A stretch of 33,624 nt of DNA. Origin: Cerina litoralis (GTDB taxonomy: Bacteria > Bacteroidota > Bacteroidia > Flavobacteriales > Flavobacteriaceae). Made by a program: the position numbers and the translations under genes. This document shows, one piece after another, positions 9,311-15,751 of the stretch (positions within the stretch are counted from its first letter, which is position 1; every line of letters starts with the position of its first letter). The stretch spans positions 1 to 33,624 of the forward strand of contig JAIRBC010000039.1 in assembly GCA_022008415.1 (NCBI GenBank), in the 5' to 3' direction. The notes below the pieces were generated by a model that was not told where the DNA came from, did no database searches, and was given only the letters and a program-made list of their open reading frames with translations.

Positions 9311-10120
9311 CTATCTATCGGAATCTAGTTTGTCCGAACCCGGATCTTTTTTAAAATGATAGGTGAATTTTACGGAGCTTTCTTCCCCTTGGGCCTTCTC
9401 ATTTGTTTCGATAAAATTGCCGTCTTCATCAAAATGCTTTAAAAACTCATCTTCCTCCTCGTCATAATTCTCTGTCTCCCATTTAAATTTGTAGGGAACC
9501 GGAATTTGTGCCTTTAAGAAAATCGCCAACAACAGTCCGCTTATAAACCCGGACAAATGGCCTTCCCAGGAAATATCCTCCTGAATCGGGAAAATAAACC
9601 ACAACATTCCCCCGTAGATAAAAACGACTATCATGGAAACGGCCACCAGCCTGTAATACTTGGTAAAGACACCCTTGAAAAATATAAAACTGGCCAACAC
9701 ATAAATAACGCCACTGGCCCCGATATGATAAGACGGCCTACCAATAATCCAGGTAAAAATTCCCGATAGCAATACGCCCCAGCACAAGACCCGTAACCAT
9801 ACCCTCGGGTAAAAATACACCAACGCCGCCAGCAGCAAGGCCAACGGAATGGTATTGTTGTACAAATGACCCACCGAGCCATGTATAAACGGACCGAACA
9901 ACACTCCCCTAAGCCCGGTAATCGTTCTTGGGTAAATTCCGTATTGGTTTAGGTTGATATGAAACCTTATTTCCAACCAATAAACCGTCCATATTGACAG
10001 TACTGCCAATAAGGGCACGAGGAGAATTGAATTGGAGAACTTGAAATAGGTGTTTTCGGTCATGGTCTTTATAAATGCTCCTCCGAATAGCGGTCCGGGC
10101 CTTTCTACCTTTCCCGACAT
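9311..10120 (-). CDS. rhomboid-family intramembrane serine protease
   Basis: This membrane protein of 269 residues (250 if it starts at Met20, position 10063) is predicted to cleave transmembrane substrates within the bilayer. Numbering from the first Met, the GASG motif at 134-137 supplies the catalytic Ser136, and His188 in EGHLSG is the general base. The HGSVGHLYNN segment (80-89) matches the conserved His/Asn helix that forms the oxyanion hole. About six hydrophobic helices span residues 32-202. A soluble C-terminal tail of about 65 residues is very acidic (YDEEEDEFLKHFDEDGNF), a common addition in flavobacterial homologues. The first 19 residues are Pro/Gly-rich and lack family resemblance, so Met20 may be the true start. 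A 68-bp inverted-repeat element lies just upstream. Confidence 0.88.
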   Translation of the reverse strand: MSGKVERPGPLFGGAFIKTMTENTYFKFSNSILLVPLLAVLSIWTVYWLEIRFHINLNQYGIYPRTITGLRGVLFGPFIHGSVGHLYNNTIPLALLLAALVYFYPRVWLRVLCWGVLLSGIFTWIIGRPSYHIGASGVIYVLASFIFFKGVFTKYYRLVAVSMIVVFIYGGMLWFIFPIQEDISWEGHLSGFISGLLLAIFLKAQIPVPYKFKWETENYDEEEDEFLKHFDEDGNFIETNEKAQGEESSVKFTYHFKKDPGSDKLDSDR

Positions 10121-10136
10121 TCTATGTAAAGGGAAA

Positions 10137-10204
10137 CTAGTGTTAAGTTAAGCCATAAGCGTCGCATAATCCAATACGTCCTTTCAACTTTAACTTAACA
10201 CTAG
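10137..10204. repeat. 68-bp element with perfect 15-bp terminal inverted repeats
   Basis: CTAGTGTTAAGTTAA at 10137-10151 is exactly matched by its reverse complement at 10190-10204, leaving a 38-bp centre. It sits 16 bp upstream of the rhomboid start and about 160 bp before the next plus-strand gene. It could be a miniature transposable element, a palindromic repeat, or a dyad bound by a regulator. No T-run follows either arm. Confidence 0.65.
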
Positions 10205-10277
10205 CGATTTTCTCCGCAATATATGTTCCATAAAATCAAAATCGGAAAGAATGGCATTCCAAATTCATTTCGAGTTG

Positions 10278-10285
10278 TATTTTTG
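10278..10285 (+). promoter_or_regulatory. possible -7 promoter element
   Basis: TATTTTTG matches TAnnTTTG. A weak -33 candidate (TTC at 10257-10259) lies 18 bp upstream. The site is about 80 bp before the lipoprotein gene at 10367 and may also serve ruvC. Sequence match only. Confidence 0.35.
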
Positions 10286-10366
10286 CTTAGTTCAATAACC
10301 TTCGGGATGCGTTTTGCCCCCTACTTGCATAAAAAATCGTAATTTTCCGGCAAGAATCTAGTATTT

Positions 10367-10843
10367 ATGCAGAAGTTATGGATTTTATGCGGCCTGTGCC
10401 TTCTGACCTCGTGTAAAAGGTTGACTTTCCAAAAAGATAAGACCCGAGAATTAATAGAGCAGGAGATGCAGAACATCGATTGGAACGATGTAGATCAATA
10501 TCCCCTTTTTGAAAATTGTGATGAGACTGCCTCCAAGATGGAACAAAAACAATGTTTTGAAAACACACTTTTGTCCCATTTTTCGTCCACAATGCAGGAA
10601 TTTGAATTTAAATTGGATGCCGAGATCAACGATACGGTAAACGTGGATTTTTTGATCGACAAGACCGGGTCAATTTCGGTTTTGGAAATAAAGAAAAATC
10701 CCGCCTTGGAAGCACAGATCCCAGAGTTCAATGGCATTATTGCGCAATGCCTCAACTCCCTCCCACCAGTTGCCCCAGCTATTAAAAGGGGGATTCCGGT
10801 CAACGCGAGGTTTCGGATCCCCATTGTCTTGAACAGCGACTGA
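10367..10843 (+). CDS. small lipoprotein with TonB-C-terminal-like domain
   Basis: This 158-residue protein has a short signal peptide and a likely lipobox cysteine at residue 16 (LLTSCKRLTF). The mature part contains YPLFENCDE, a nearby CFENTLLSHF, and VDFLIDKTGSISVLEIKKNP followed by IAQCLNSLPPVAPAIKRGIPVNARFRIPIVL. This order resembles the C-terminal domain of TonB-like proteins as found in many Bacteroidota envelope proteins, but there is no N-terminal transmembrane anchor or Pro-rich spacer. A role as an energy transducer is therefore unlikely. Function unknown; it probably faces the periplasm. It precedes ruvC by 128 bp on the same strand. Confidence 0.6.
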   Translation: MQKLWILCGLCLLTSCKRLTFQKDKTRELIEQEMQNIDWNDVDQYPLFENCDETASKMEQKQCFENTLLSHFSSTMQEFEFKLDAEINDTVNVDFLIDKTGSISVLEIKKNPALEAQIPEFNGIIAQCLNSLPPVAPAIKRGIPVNARFRIPIVLNSD

Positions 10844-10971
10844 ACATCCGGTATAACCGGTTGGGTGATATTGAACAACAAATCCCAATGGTCTCCCGAA
10901 GTCCCGTGGCCTTGGAAAACGAAACATACAGGTCTGCGTAGAAAAATACTCAGAAATTAAATTAATACTCG

Positions 10972-11574
10972 TTGGCGAACGAAAAAATCATATTGGGAAT
11001 AGATCCTGGAACGACCATCATGGGCTTTGGCCTCATTAAGGTGATGGACGGAAAAATGCAATTCGTGCAAATGAACGAACTCCTATTGACAAAATACAAG
11101 GATCCGTACCTAAAACTAAAACTTATTTTTGAGCGTACCCTGGAACTCATCGACAACTACCATCCGGACGAAATTGCCATAGAGGCCCCGTTTTATGGCA
11201 AGAACGTTCAATCTATGCTCAAATTGGGCCGAGCACAAGGGGTAGCCATGGCCGCGGGATTATCGCGCCAAATTCCCATCACGGAATACCTACCTAAAAA
11301 AATAAAGATGGCCATAACGGGCAATGGAAGTGCCAGTAAAGAGCAAGTGGCCAAAATGCTGCAGAGTACGTTGGGGCTAAAGTCGCTGCCCAAAAATCTG
11401 GATAGCACGGACGGCCTTGCCGCCGCTGTCTGCCATTTTTACAACGAGGGCCGTATCGAGGTCACCAAGAGTTACTCTGGATGGGAGGCGTATGTGAAAC
11501 AGAATTGCCCCCCACCCCCCAAAGGGAGTGTAAAACCCCCGAATCCCCAAAGGGGGAGTAAAAAGAGTTCATAA
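10972..11574 (+). CDS. ruvC: crossover junction endodeoxyribonuclease RuvC
   Basis: RuvC resolves Holliday junctions with RuvAB during recombination and repair. The N-terminal LGIDPGTT carries catalytic Asp11, IAIEAPFYGKN the catalytic Glu, and DSTDGLAAAVCHFYN the C-terminal acidic/His site. The protein is 200 residues, slightly long. The start is TTG at 10972: an in-frame TAA at 10963-10965 rules out anything further upstream, and the next Met lies inside the active-site motif. The last 20 or so residues (NCPPPPKGSVKPPNPQRGSK) are low-complexity and are encoded by a C-rich/G-rich direct repeat, not by the conserved fold. hemW begins 11 bp after the stop. Confidence 0.94.
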   Translation: MANEKIILGIDPGTTIMGFGLIKVMDGKMQFVQMNELLLTKYKDPYLKLKLIFERTLELIDNYHPDEIAIEAPFYGKNVQSMLKLGRAQGVAMAAGLSRQIPITEYLPKKIKMAITGNGSASKEQVAKMLQSTLGLKSLPKNLDSTDGLAAAVCHFYNEGRIEVTKSYSGWEAYVKQNCPPPPKGSVKPPNPQRGSKKSS

Positions 11575-11629
11575 GTCACCATCAATTGGAAATACAGACG
11601 TTAAATACGGGAATAAAAGTTCCCCCTTT
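11511..11629. repeat. C/G-rich repeat spanning the ruvC-hemW junction
   Basis: Two direct copies, CCCCAAAGGGAGTGTAAAA (11517-11535) and CCCCAAAGGGGGAGTAAAA (11545-11563), lie within the end of ruvC. AAAGGGGGA (11549-11557) is matched by TCCCCCTTT at 11621-11629, inside the start of hemW, so the block is also an inverted repeat around the intergenic gap. It looks like a small intergenic repeat taken into both reading frames. Confidence 0.6.
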
Positions 11630-12773
11630 ACGGGCAGAGGGCGCTGGTATTTACATCCACATTCCCTTTTGCAAGCAGGCCTGCCATTATTGTGATTTTC
11701 ACTTTTCCACCAATCTAGAGAAAAAAACAACCATGCTTGCCGCCCTACAGGAGGAACTGAAAATAAGAAAACAAGAATTTGCCGGAGAATTGATCCACAC
11801 CATATATTTTGGCGGAGGCACGCCGTCGGTGCTGGAAATCGATGAAATTGATCAGATACTTACTACTATCCAAGACCATTATAAGGTATCTGAAAATCCG
11901 GAAATCACCTTGGAAGCCAACCCAGATGATCTGTCCAAAGAAAAATTGGCACAATTGGCCAGCTCCGCCATCAACCGCCTCAGCATCGGCATCCAATCGT
12001 TTTTTGAGGCGGACTTAACATTCATGAACCGGGCCCATAATGCAAGTGAGGCCCAAGAGTGCATCCAATGGGCTTCCAAGTTTTTTGACAATATTTCCAT
12101 AGACCTTATTTACGGTCTCCCAAATATGACGCGTGAACGTTGGCTACAAAATGTGGAAAAAGCCCTCTCCTTCAATGTTCCCCATATTTCTAGCTATGCA
12201 CTTACCGTGGAACCCAAAACCGCGTTGGCACATTTTATAAAAAAAGGCGTTGTAAAGCCGCTGGATGACGCCATGGCGGAGGAGCATTTTCATCTTTTGG
12301 TCCATACCTTGGAGCAATCCGGTTATATCCACTACGAAATTTCCAATTTTGGAAAACCCGGCTATTTTTCCCAAAACAATACTGCCTATTGGTTGGGTAA
12401 AAAGTATATGGGCATCGGTCCTTCCGCCCATTCGTTCGACGGGAAACAAAGGTCCTGGAACATTAACAACAATGCCAAGTACCTGGCTTCACTATCGGAT
12501 GGCGTGCTTCCAAAAAAAGTAGAACGCTTGTCCAAAACAGATCGCTACAACGAATACGTGATGACCGGCCTCCGGACGATATGGGGAGTATCCTTGCACC
12601 AGATCCTAAAGGAATTTGGACAAGACTACCAAAAATATTTATTGGAACAAGCAGAACGACATTTGGGCCAAGATCTGTTACAAATTGTCGAAGACAAACT
12701 TTTTATCACCAAAAAAGGAAAATTTTTGAGCGACGGGATTGCCAGCGACTTGTTTATGGTTAAATTTAATTAG
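11586..12773 (+). CDS. hemW: radical SAM heme chaperone HemW (CPO-III-like)
   Basis: This 395-residue protein is of the HemN/HemW radical SAM family and is thought to deliver heme. The [4Fe-4S] motif is C29-KQA-C33-HY-C36. It is preceded by GIYIHIPF and followed by YFGGGTPS, the EANPDDL strand and SIGIQSF, with a C-terminal wing domain (ISSYALTVEPKT; YEISNFGKPG). The CxxxCxxC motif followed by Asp-Phe-His fits HemW rather than oxygen-independent coproporphyrinogen oxidase HemN. The family usually begins about one residue before GIYIHIP. Here that point has no ATG, and the only usable start is TTG at 11586, adding about 20 residues that come partly from the repeat at 11621-11629. Likely co-transcribed with ruvC. 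Confidence 0.92.
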   Translation: MEIQTLNTGIKVPPLRAEGAGIYIHIPFCKQACHYCDFHFSTNLEKKTTMLAALQEELKIRKQEFAGELIHTIYFGGGTPSVLEIDEIDQILTTIQDHYKVSENPEITLEANPDDLSKEKLAQLASSAINRLSIGIQSFFEADLTFMNRAHNASEAQECIQWASKFFDNISIDLIYGLPNMTRERWLQNVEKALSFNVPHISSYALTVEPKTALAHFIKKGVVKPLDDAMAEEHFHLLVHTLEQSGYIHYEISNFGKPGYFSQNNTAYWLGKKYMGIGPSAHSFDGKQRSWNINNNAKYLASLSDGVLPKKVERLSKTDRYNEYVMTGLRTIWGVSLHQILKEFGQDYQKYLLEQAERHLGQDLLQIVEDKLFITKKGKFLSDGIASDLFMVKFN

Positions 12774-12802
12774 CCTTTGCAATTCCATCAAATTCTATTA
12801 CA

Positions 12803-13552
12803 ATGATTGCATCCATTCAACACAACTCCAGAAAATACAACATAGACTTATCCGAGCCCTTGGATATTTCCATTCCCTTACGGGGCGATGCGACCAACGT
12901 CAACGCATGGAATATTGATCCTCCCAAAATAATTCCCCATACCGAAGGGGAGTTCATTGGCAAAGTATCCGAAGGGGCTTCCACCAATTTTAATGACATC
13001 TGGTTTAATCCCCACGCACATGGGACCCATACAGAATGTGTGGGACATATCACCAAGAGGTTCCATTCGGTAAACAACAGTTTGGAACGCCATTTCTTTT
13101 TGGCCCAGGTGGTTACCATAGCTCCGGGAAAGCTAAACGGGGATTTTGTTATCTCAAAAAAACAATTGCAGAATGCTTTGGCCAATGACAATATAGAAGC
13201 CTTGATCATAAGGACCCTACCCAATACCAGGGAAAAGTTTTCGAAGCAATATTCCCTTACCAATCCGCCTTATTTACTGGAAGAAGGGGCACAATATGTA
13301 AAAGAACGGGGTGTTGATCATTTATTGGTGGACCTTCCTTCGGTGGACAAGGAAAAGGACGAAGGAAAATTATTGGCGCACAAGGCCTTTTGGAAGGTTG
13401 GAGGCAATAAAAGAACAAACGCTACGATCACCGAATTTATTTTTGTGGATAATAGCATAAGGGACGGCACGTATTTCCTGAACCTGCAAGTAGCTCCCAT
13501 GGAAAATGATGCCAGCCCCAGTAGGCCAGTACTTTATAAGATAATCGAATAG
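12803..13552 (+). CDS. cyclase-family metal-dependent hydrolase (kynurenine formamidase-like)
   Basis: This 249-residue protein belongs to the cyclase family (PF04199), which includes bacterial kynurenine formamidases and other amide or lactone hydrolases. The metal-binding segment is H71-A-H73-G-T-H76-T-E78-C-V-G-H82. The usual motif is HxGTHxDxPxH, so a Glu replaces the Asp and the Pro is missing. Further family segments are LIIRTLPN near residue 134 and VDHLLVDLPSVDKEKDEG near residue 172. No kynurenine-pathway genes are nearby, so the substrate is unknown. It begins 29 bp after hemW, ATG start, and may be read from the same transcript. Confidence 0.82.
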   Translation: MIASIQHNSRKYNIDLSEPLDISIPLRGDATNVNAWNIDPPKIIPHTEGEFIGKVSEGASTNFNDIWFNPHAHGTHTECVGHITKRFHSVNNSLERHFFLAQVVTIAPGKLNGDFVISKKQLQNALANDNIEALIIRTLPNTREKFSKQYSLTNPPYLLEEGAQYVKERGVDHLLVDLPSVDKEKDEGKLLAHKAFWKVGGNKRTNATITEFIFVDNSIRDGTYFLNLQVAPMENDASPSRPVLYKIIE

Positions 13553-13607
13553 CTTTACTAACATGTCCCGTGGATTATTACCCAAAATAATTTAAACAAA
13601 CGAAGGA

Positions 13608-13649
13608 AAGAGTAAAGGAAACAAGAATCTAGAGACAGGAGCTAAGACC
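13608..13649. repeat. purine-rich degenerate intergenic repeat
   Basis: AAGAGTAAAGGAAACAAGAA followed by TAGAGACAGGAGCTAAGA resembles, on the opposite strand, the 21-bp tandem units at 18918-18959. It lies in the 127-bp gap before the DUF4260 gene. Similarity is by eye and imperfect. Confidence 0.4.
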
Positions 13650-13679
13650 GAATTTCAAGACAACAACTAACCGATAGAT

Positions 13680-14030
13680 ATGAAAACGATCATAAAATTA
13701 GAGGAATTGGCCATGTTCTTGTTGGGAATATATTTTTTTAGCCTGCTTCCTTATCCATGGTGGTTGTTTTTGGCGTTGATTCTGGTCCCCGATATCGGGA
13801 TACTTGGCTATCTTTTTAATGACCGGCTGGGAGCCATTACTTATAATATTTTTCACCATAAAGGGCTTGCCATAACAATTTATCTCATGGGAATTTATCT
13901 TTCATTACCTTTATGGCAGTTAGCAGGAACCCTGCTTTTTTCCCATGCTTCCTTGGATAGGATTTTTGGTTATGGGTTAAAATTTGACAAAGGATTCAAA
14001 TTCACCCATTTGGGGGAAATAGGAAAATAA
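13680..14030 (+). CDS. DUF4260 small membrane protein
   Basis: This 116-residue protein is very hydrophobic, with three to four predicted membrane helices (about residues 10-47, 60-77 and 78-92). Family-typical pieces are the N-terminal KLEELAMFLLGIYFF, WWLFLALILVPDIGILGYL and the C-terminal HASLDRIFGYGLKFDKGFKFTHLG. This matches DUF4260, found in many bacteria without a known function. The gene ends 2 bp before the next start, indicating co-transcription with the DUF4230 gene. Confidence 0.8.
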   Translation: MKTIIKLEELAMFLLGIYFFSLLPYPWWLFLALILVPDIGILGYLFNDRLGAITYNIFHHKGLAITIYLMGIYLSLPLWQLAGTLLFSHASLDRIFGYGLKFDKGFKFTHLGEIGK

Positions 14031-14032
14031 AA

Positions 14033-14656
14033 ATGGATAACATTTTGGAGGTTTTTCTCGGACTTGTATTGGGGGCTATCCTTATGTATTGGGTAGTTTC
14101 CTTTTTCCGTGACAAGAAAAGCAAGGAGCTTACGGAGCATCAATCCGTTATCTTATTGGACAAGATCCGGAGCGTTTGTAAACTTATTTCGGTGGAAGGG
14201 GATTTTGCTGAAATTTATAGGTACGAAAACGTAAAGGAGCACTTTATGAGCTTGGTGAGCAGCAAAAAAAAGGCCCTGCTCGTCATCAATGCCAAAGCCC
14301 ATATTGGCTATGACCTTAAAAAAGTATTGATGCACGCCGATATCGACAAAAAGAAGATTATCCTGACTAATTTTCCACAGCCCGAGGTGCTTTCCATAGA
14401 ACCCGACATTCAGTTTTACGACATTCAGAGCGGGATGTTCAACTTCTTTTCACCCCAGGACCTTACCCTTTTAAATAAAGAGGCAAAACAGCATATTCGG
14501 GAAAAGATTCCCGCCAGCGGACTTATGGATACAGCCAACAAAGAGGCACTACAGGCCGTATTGCTCATTGAAAAAATAGTAGAAACCATCGGATGGAAAT
14601 TGGATTACACCGCTTTGGAGATTACTAACCGCGAAAAACAGTTCTTTGAAAAATAA
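14033..14656 (+). CDS. DUF4230 membrane-anchored protein
   Basis: This 207-residue protein has one N-terminal membrane helix (about residues 7-25, VFLGLVLGAILMYWVVSFF) followed by a soluble domain. The pattern IRSVCKLISVEGDFAEIYRYE, then KKALLVINAKAHIGYDLKKV and PQPEVLSIEPDIQFYDIQSGMFN, is that of DUF4230 (PF14014). The soluble domain probably faces the periplasm. No catalytic residues are evident. It begins 2 bp after the DUF4260 gene. Confidence 0.82.
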   Translation: MDNILEVFLGLVLGAILMYWVVSFFRDKKSKELTEHQSVILLDKIRSVCKLISVEGDFAEIYRYENVKEHFMSLVSSKKKALLVINAKAHIGYDLKKVLMHADIDKKKIILTNFPQPEVLSIEPDIQFYDIQSGMFNFFSPQDLTLLNKEAKQHIREKIPASGLMDTANKEALQAVLLIEKIVETIGWKLDYTALEITNREKQFFEK

Positions 14657-14691
14657 GACCTCTTATATCCCCTTTATCTTAAATTTAATCT

Positions 14692-15087
14692 ATGAAAAAT
14701 GCAATCTGCTCGATACTATTTTTAACCCTAGCCATAACATCTTATGGTCAAACCAACAAAAACATGAAAGATTTAGACCCAAATTTTGTACATACCGTAT
14801 TCTTTTGGCTTAAAAACCCTGAGAATCCGACAGACCGGAAGCAGTTTACGGCTTCCTTGCAAAAATTCTTGAACAATTCCCTGTACGCCAAGACAAAGTT
14901 TATTGGCACCCCGCCCAAGGCTAGCCGCGATGTCGTGGACGGATCTTTTACCTTTTCCATGACCGTGAGCTTCGACTCTGCCGAATCACAGTCAAAATAC
15001 CAGACAGAACCGGCACATTTGACCTTTATTGAAGAATCTAGTTCCTTATGGACCAAAGTAATAGTCTATGATTCCCAAGGGATTTAG
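14692..15087 (+). CDS. exported Dabb-family (stress-responsive A/B barrel) protein
   Basis: This 131-residue protein has a signal peptide (MKNAICSILFLTLAITSYGQ) followed by a single dimeric alpha/beta-barrel domain. FVHTVFFWLKNPEN at about residue 32 is the typical first strand of Dabb (PF07876) proteins, and SFTFSMTVSFDSAESQSKYQ followed by PAHLTFIEE matches its later strand and helix. Such domains form dimers that bind small ligands; no active-site residues are predicted. An exported form is common in flavobacteria. It lies 35 bp after the DUF4230 gene and 10 bp before the YjbR gene, so these may share a transcript. Confidence 0.75.
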   Translation: MKNAICSILFLTLAITSYGQTNKNMKDLDPNFVHTVFFWLKNPENPTDRKQFTASLQKFLNNSLYAKTKFIGTPPKASRDVVDGSFTFSMTVSFDSAESQSKYQTEPAHLTFIEESSSLWTKVIVYDSQGI

Positions 15088-15097
15088 CTGAGGGCCA

Positions 15098-15460
15098 ATG
15101 GATATAGAAACTTTTAGAAATTATTGCGTTATCAAAAAAGGTGTCACGGAGGAGTTCCCTTTTGATGCCGACACCTTAGTGTTTAAGGTTATGGGCAAAA
15201 TGTTTGCCCTTGTATCCTTGGAAAAGAAACCTTCATCGGCCAATTTAAAATGTGATCCAGAATGGTCTTTGGAGCTTCGGGACACCTATGACGGCGATAT
15301 TTTCCCGGGCTACCATATGAGCAAAAAACATTGGAACACCGTGCTGTTGGAGTCGCGCTTGCCACCCCGATTTATCCAGCAGTTGGTGGACCACTCCTAT
15401 GACCTGGTCGTTGCCGGACTTACCAAAAAACTAAAAGCGGAATTGGATAGTTTACAGTAA
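15098..15460 (+). CDS. MmcQ/YjbR family DNA-binding-fold protein
   Basis: This 120-residue cytoplasmic protein matches the whole length of the YjbR/MmcQ family (PF04237). It has an N-terminal helix (MDIETFRNYCVIKKGVTEEF), FPFDADTLVFKVMGKMFAL, LKCDPEWSLELRDTY and the hallmark FPGYHMSKKHWNTV. The C-terminal helix (QLVDHSYDLVVAGLTKK) is also typical. The fold resembles double-wing DNA-binding domains; whether this member binds DNA is unknown. ATG start 10 bp after the Dabb gene. Confidence 0.87.
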   Translation: MDIETFRNYCVIKKGVTEEFPFDADTLVFKVMGKMFALVSLEKKPSSANLKCDPEWSLELRDTYDGDIFPGYHMSKKHWNTVLLESRLPPRFIQQLVDHSYDLVVAGLTKKLKAELDSLQ

Positions 15461-15751
15461 AATACGAACTCAACCCTACGACTGCCTGCCCGATTTTGTC
15501 ATCTAGGCGAGCACTCAGGGTGACATATTTCAAACTCAAGTTCAAGTTCAAAAAAAGTTTAGCAATTTGATCCTTTATAACTGCTTCTGATTACTGCCAC
15601 TGCCAACTTTCTAAATCTCTTTTCTATAGTCCTTGCTCTATTTTCTTTTGTCTCTTTTCTATGGTCTTTACACTATGTTCTATTTTCAATTCGCCACTTT
15701 ATATAAGTATATTAATATATTTGCCTTCTCAAAATAGTTCAACCCCGATCC
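15461..15751. repeat. repeat-rich intergenic region before the MutS-like gene
   Basis: There is no gene here. A TGTCA/TGACA dyad spans 15497-15525. A tract of TCAAA/TCAAG units lies at 15531-15552. Two imperfect tandem copies of a 35-bp pyrimidine-rich unit follow (15616-15650 and 15651-15685), both beginning TCTCTTTTCTAT. A candidate promoter element lies at 15716-15723. Confidence 0.6.
15716..15723 (+). promoter_or_regulatory. possible -7 promoter element for the MutS-like gene
   Basis: TATATTTG matches TAnnTTTG and lies 28 bp before the start codon. No clear TTG -33 element is present; TTC at 15690-15692 is the closest, 23 bp upstream. Confidence 0.4.
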
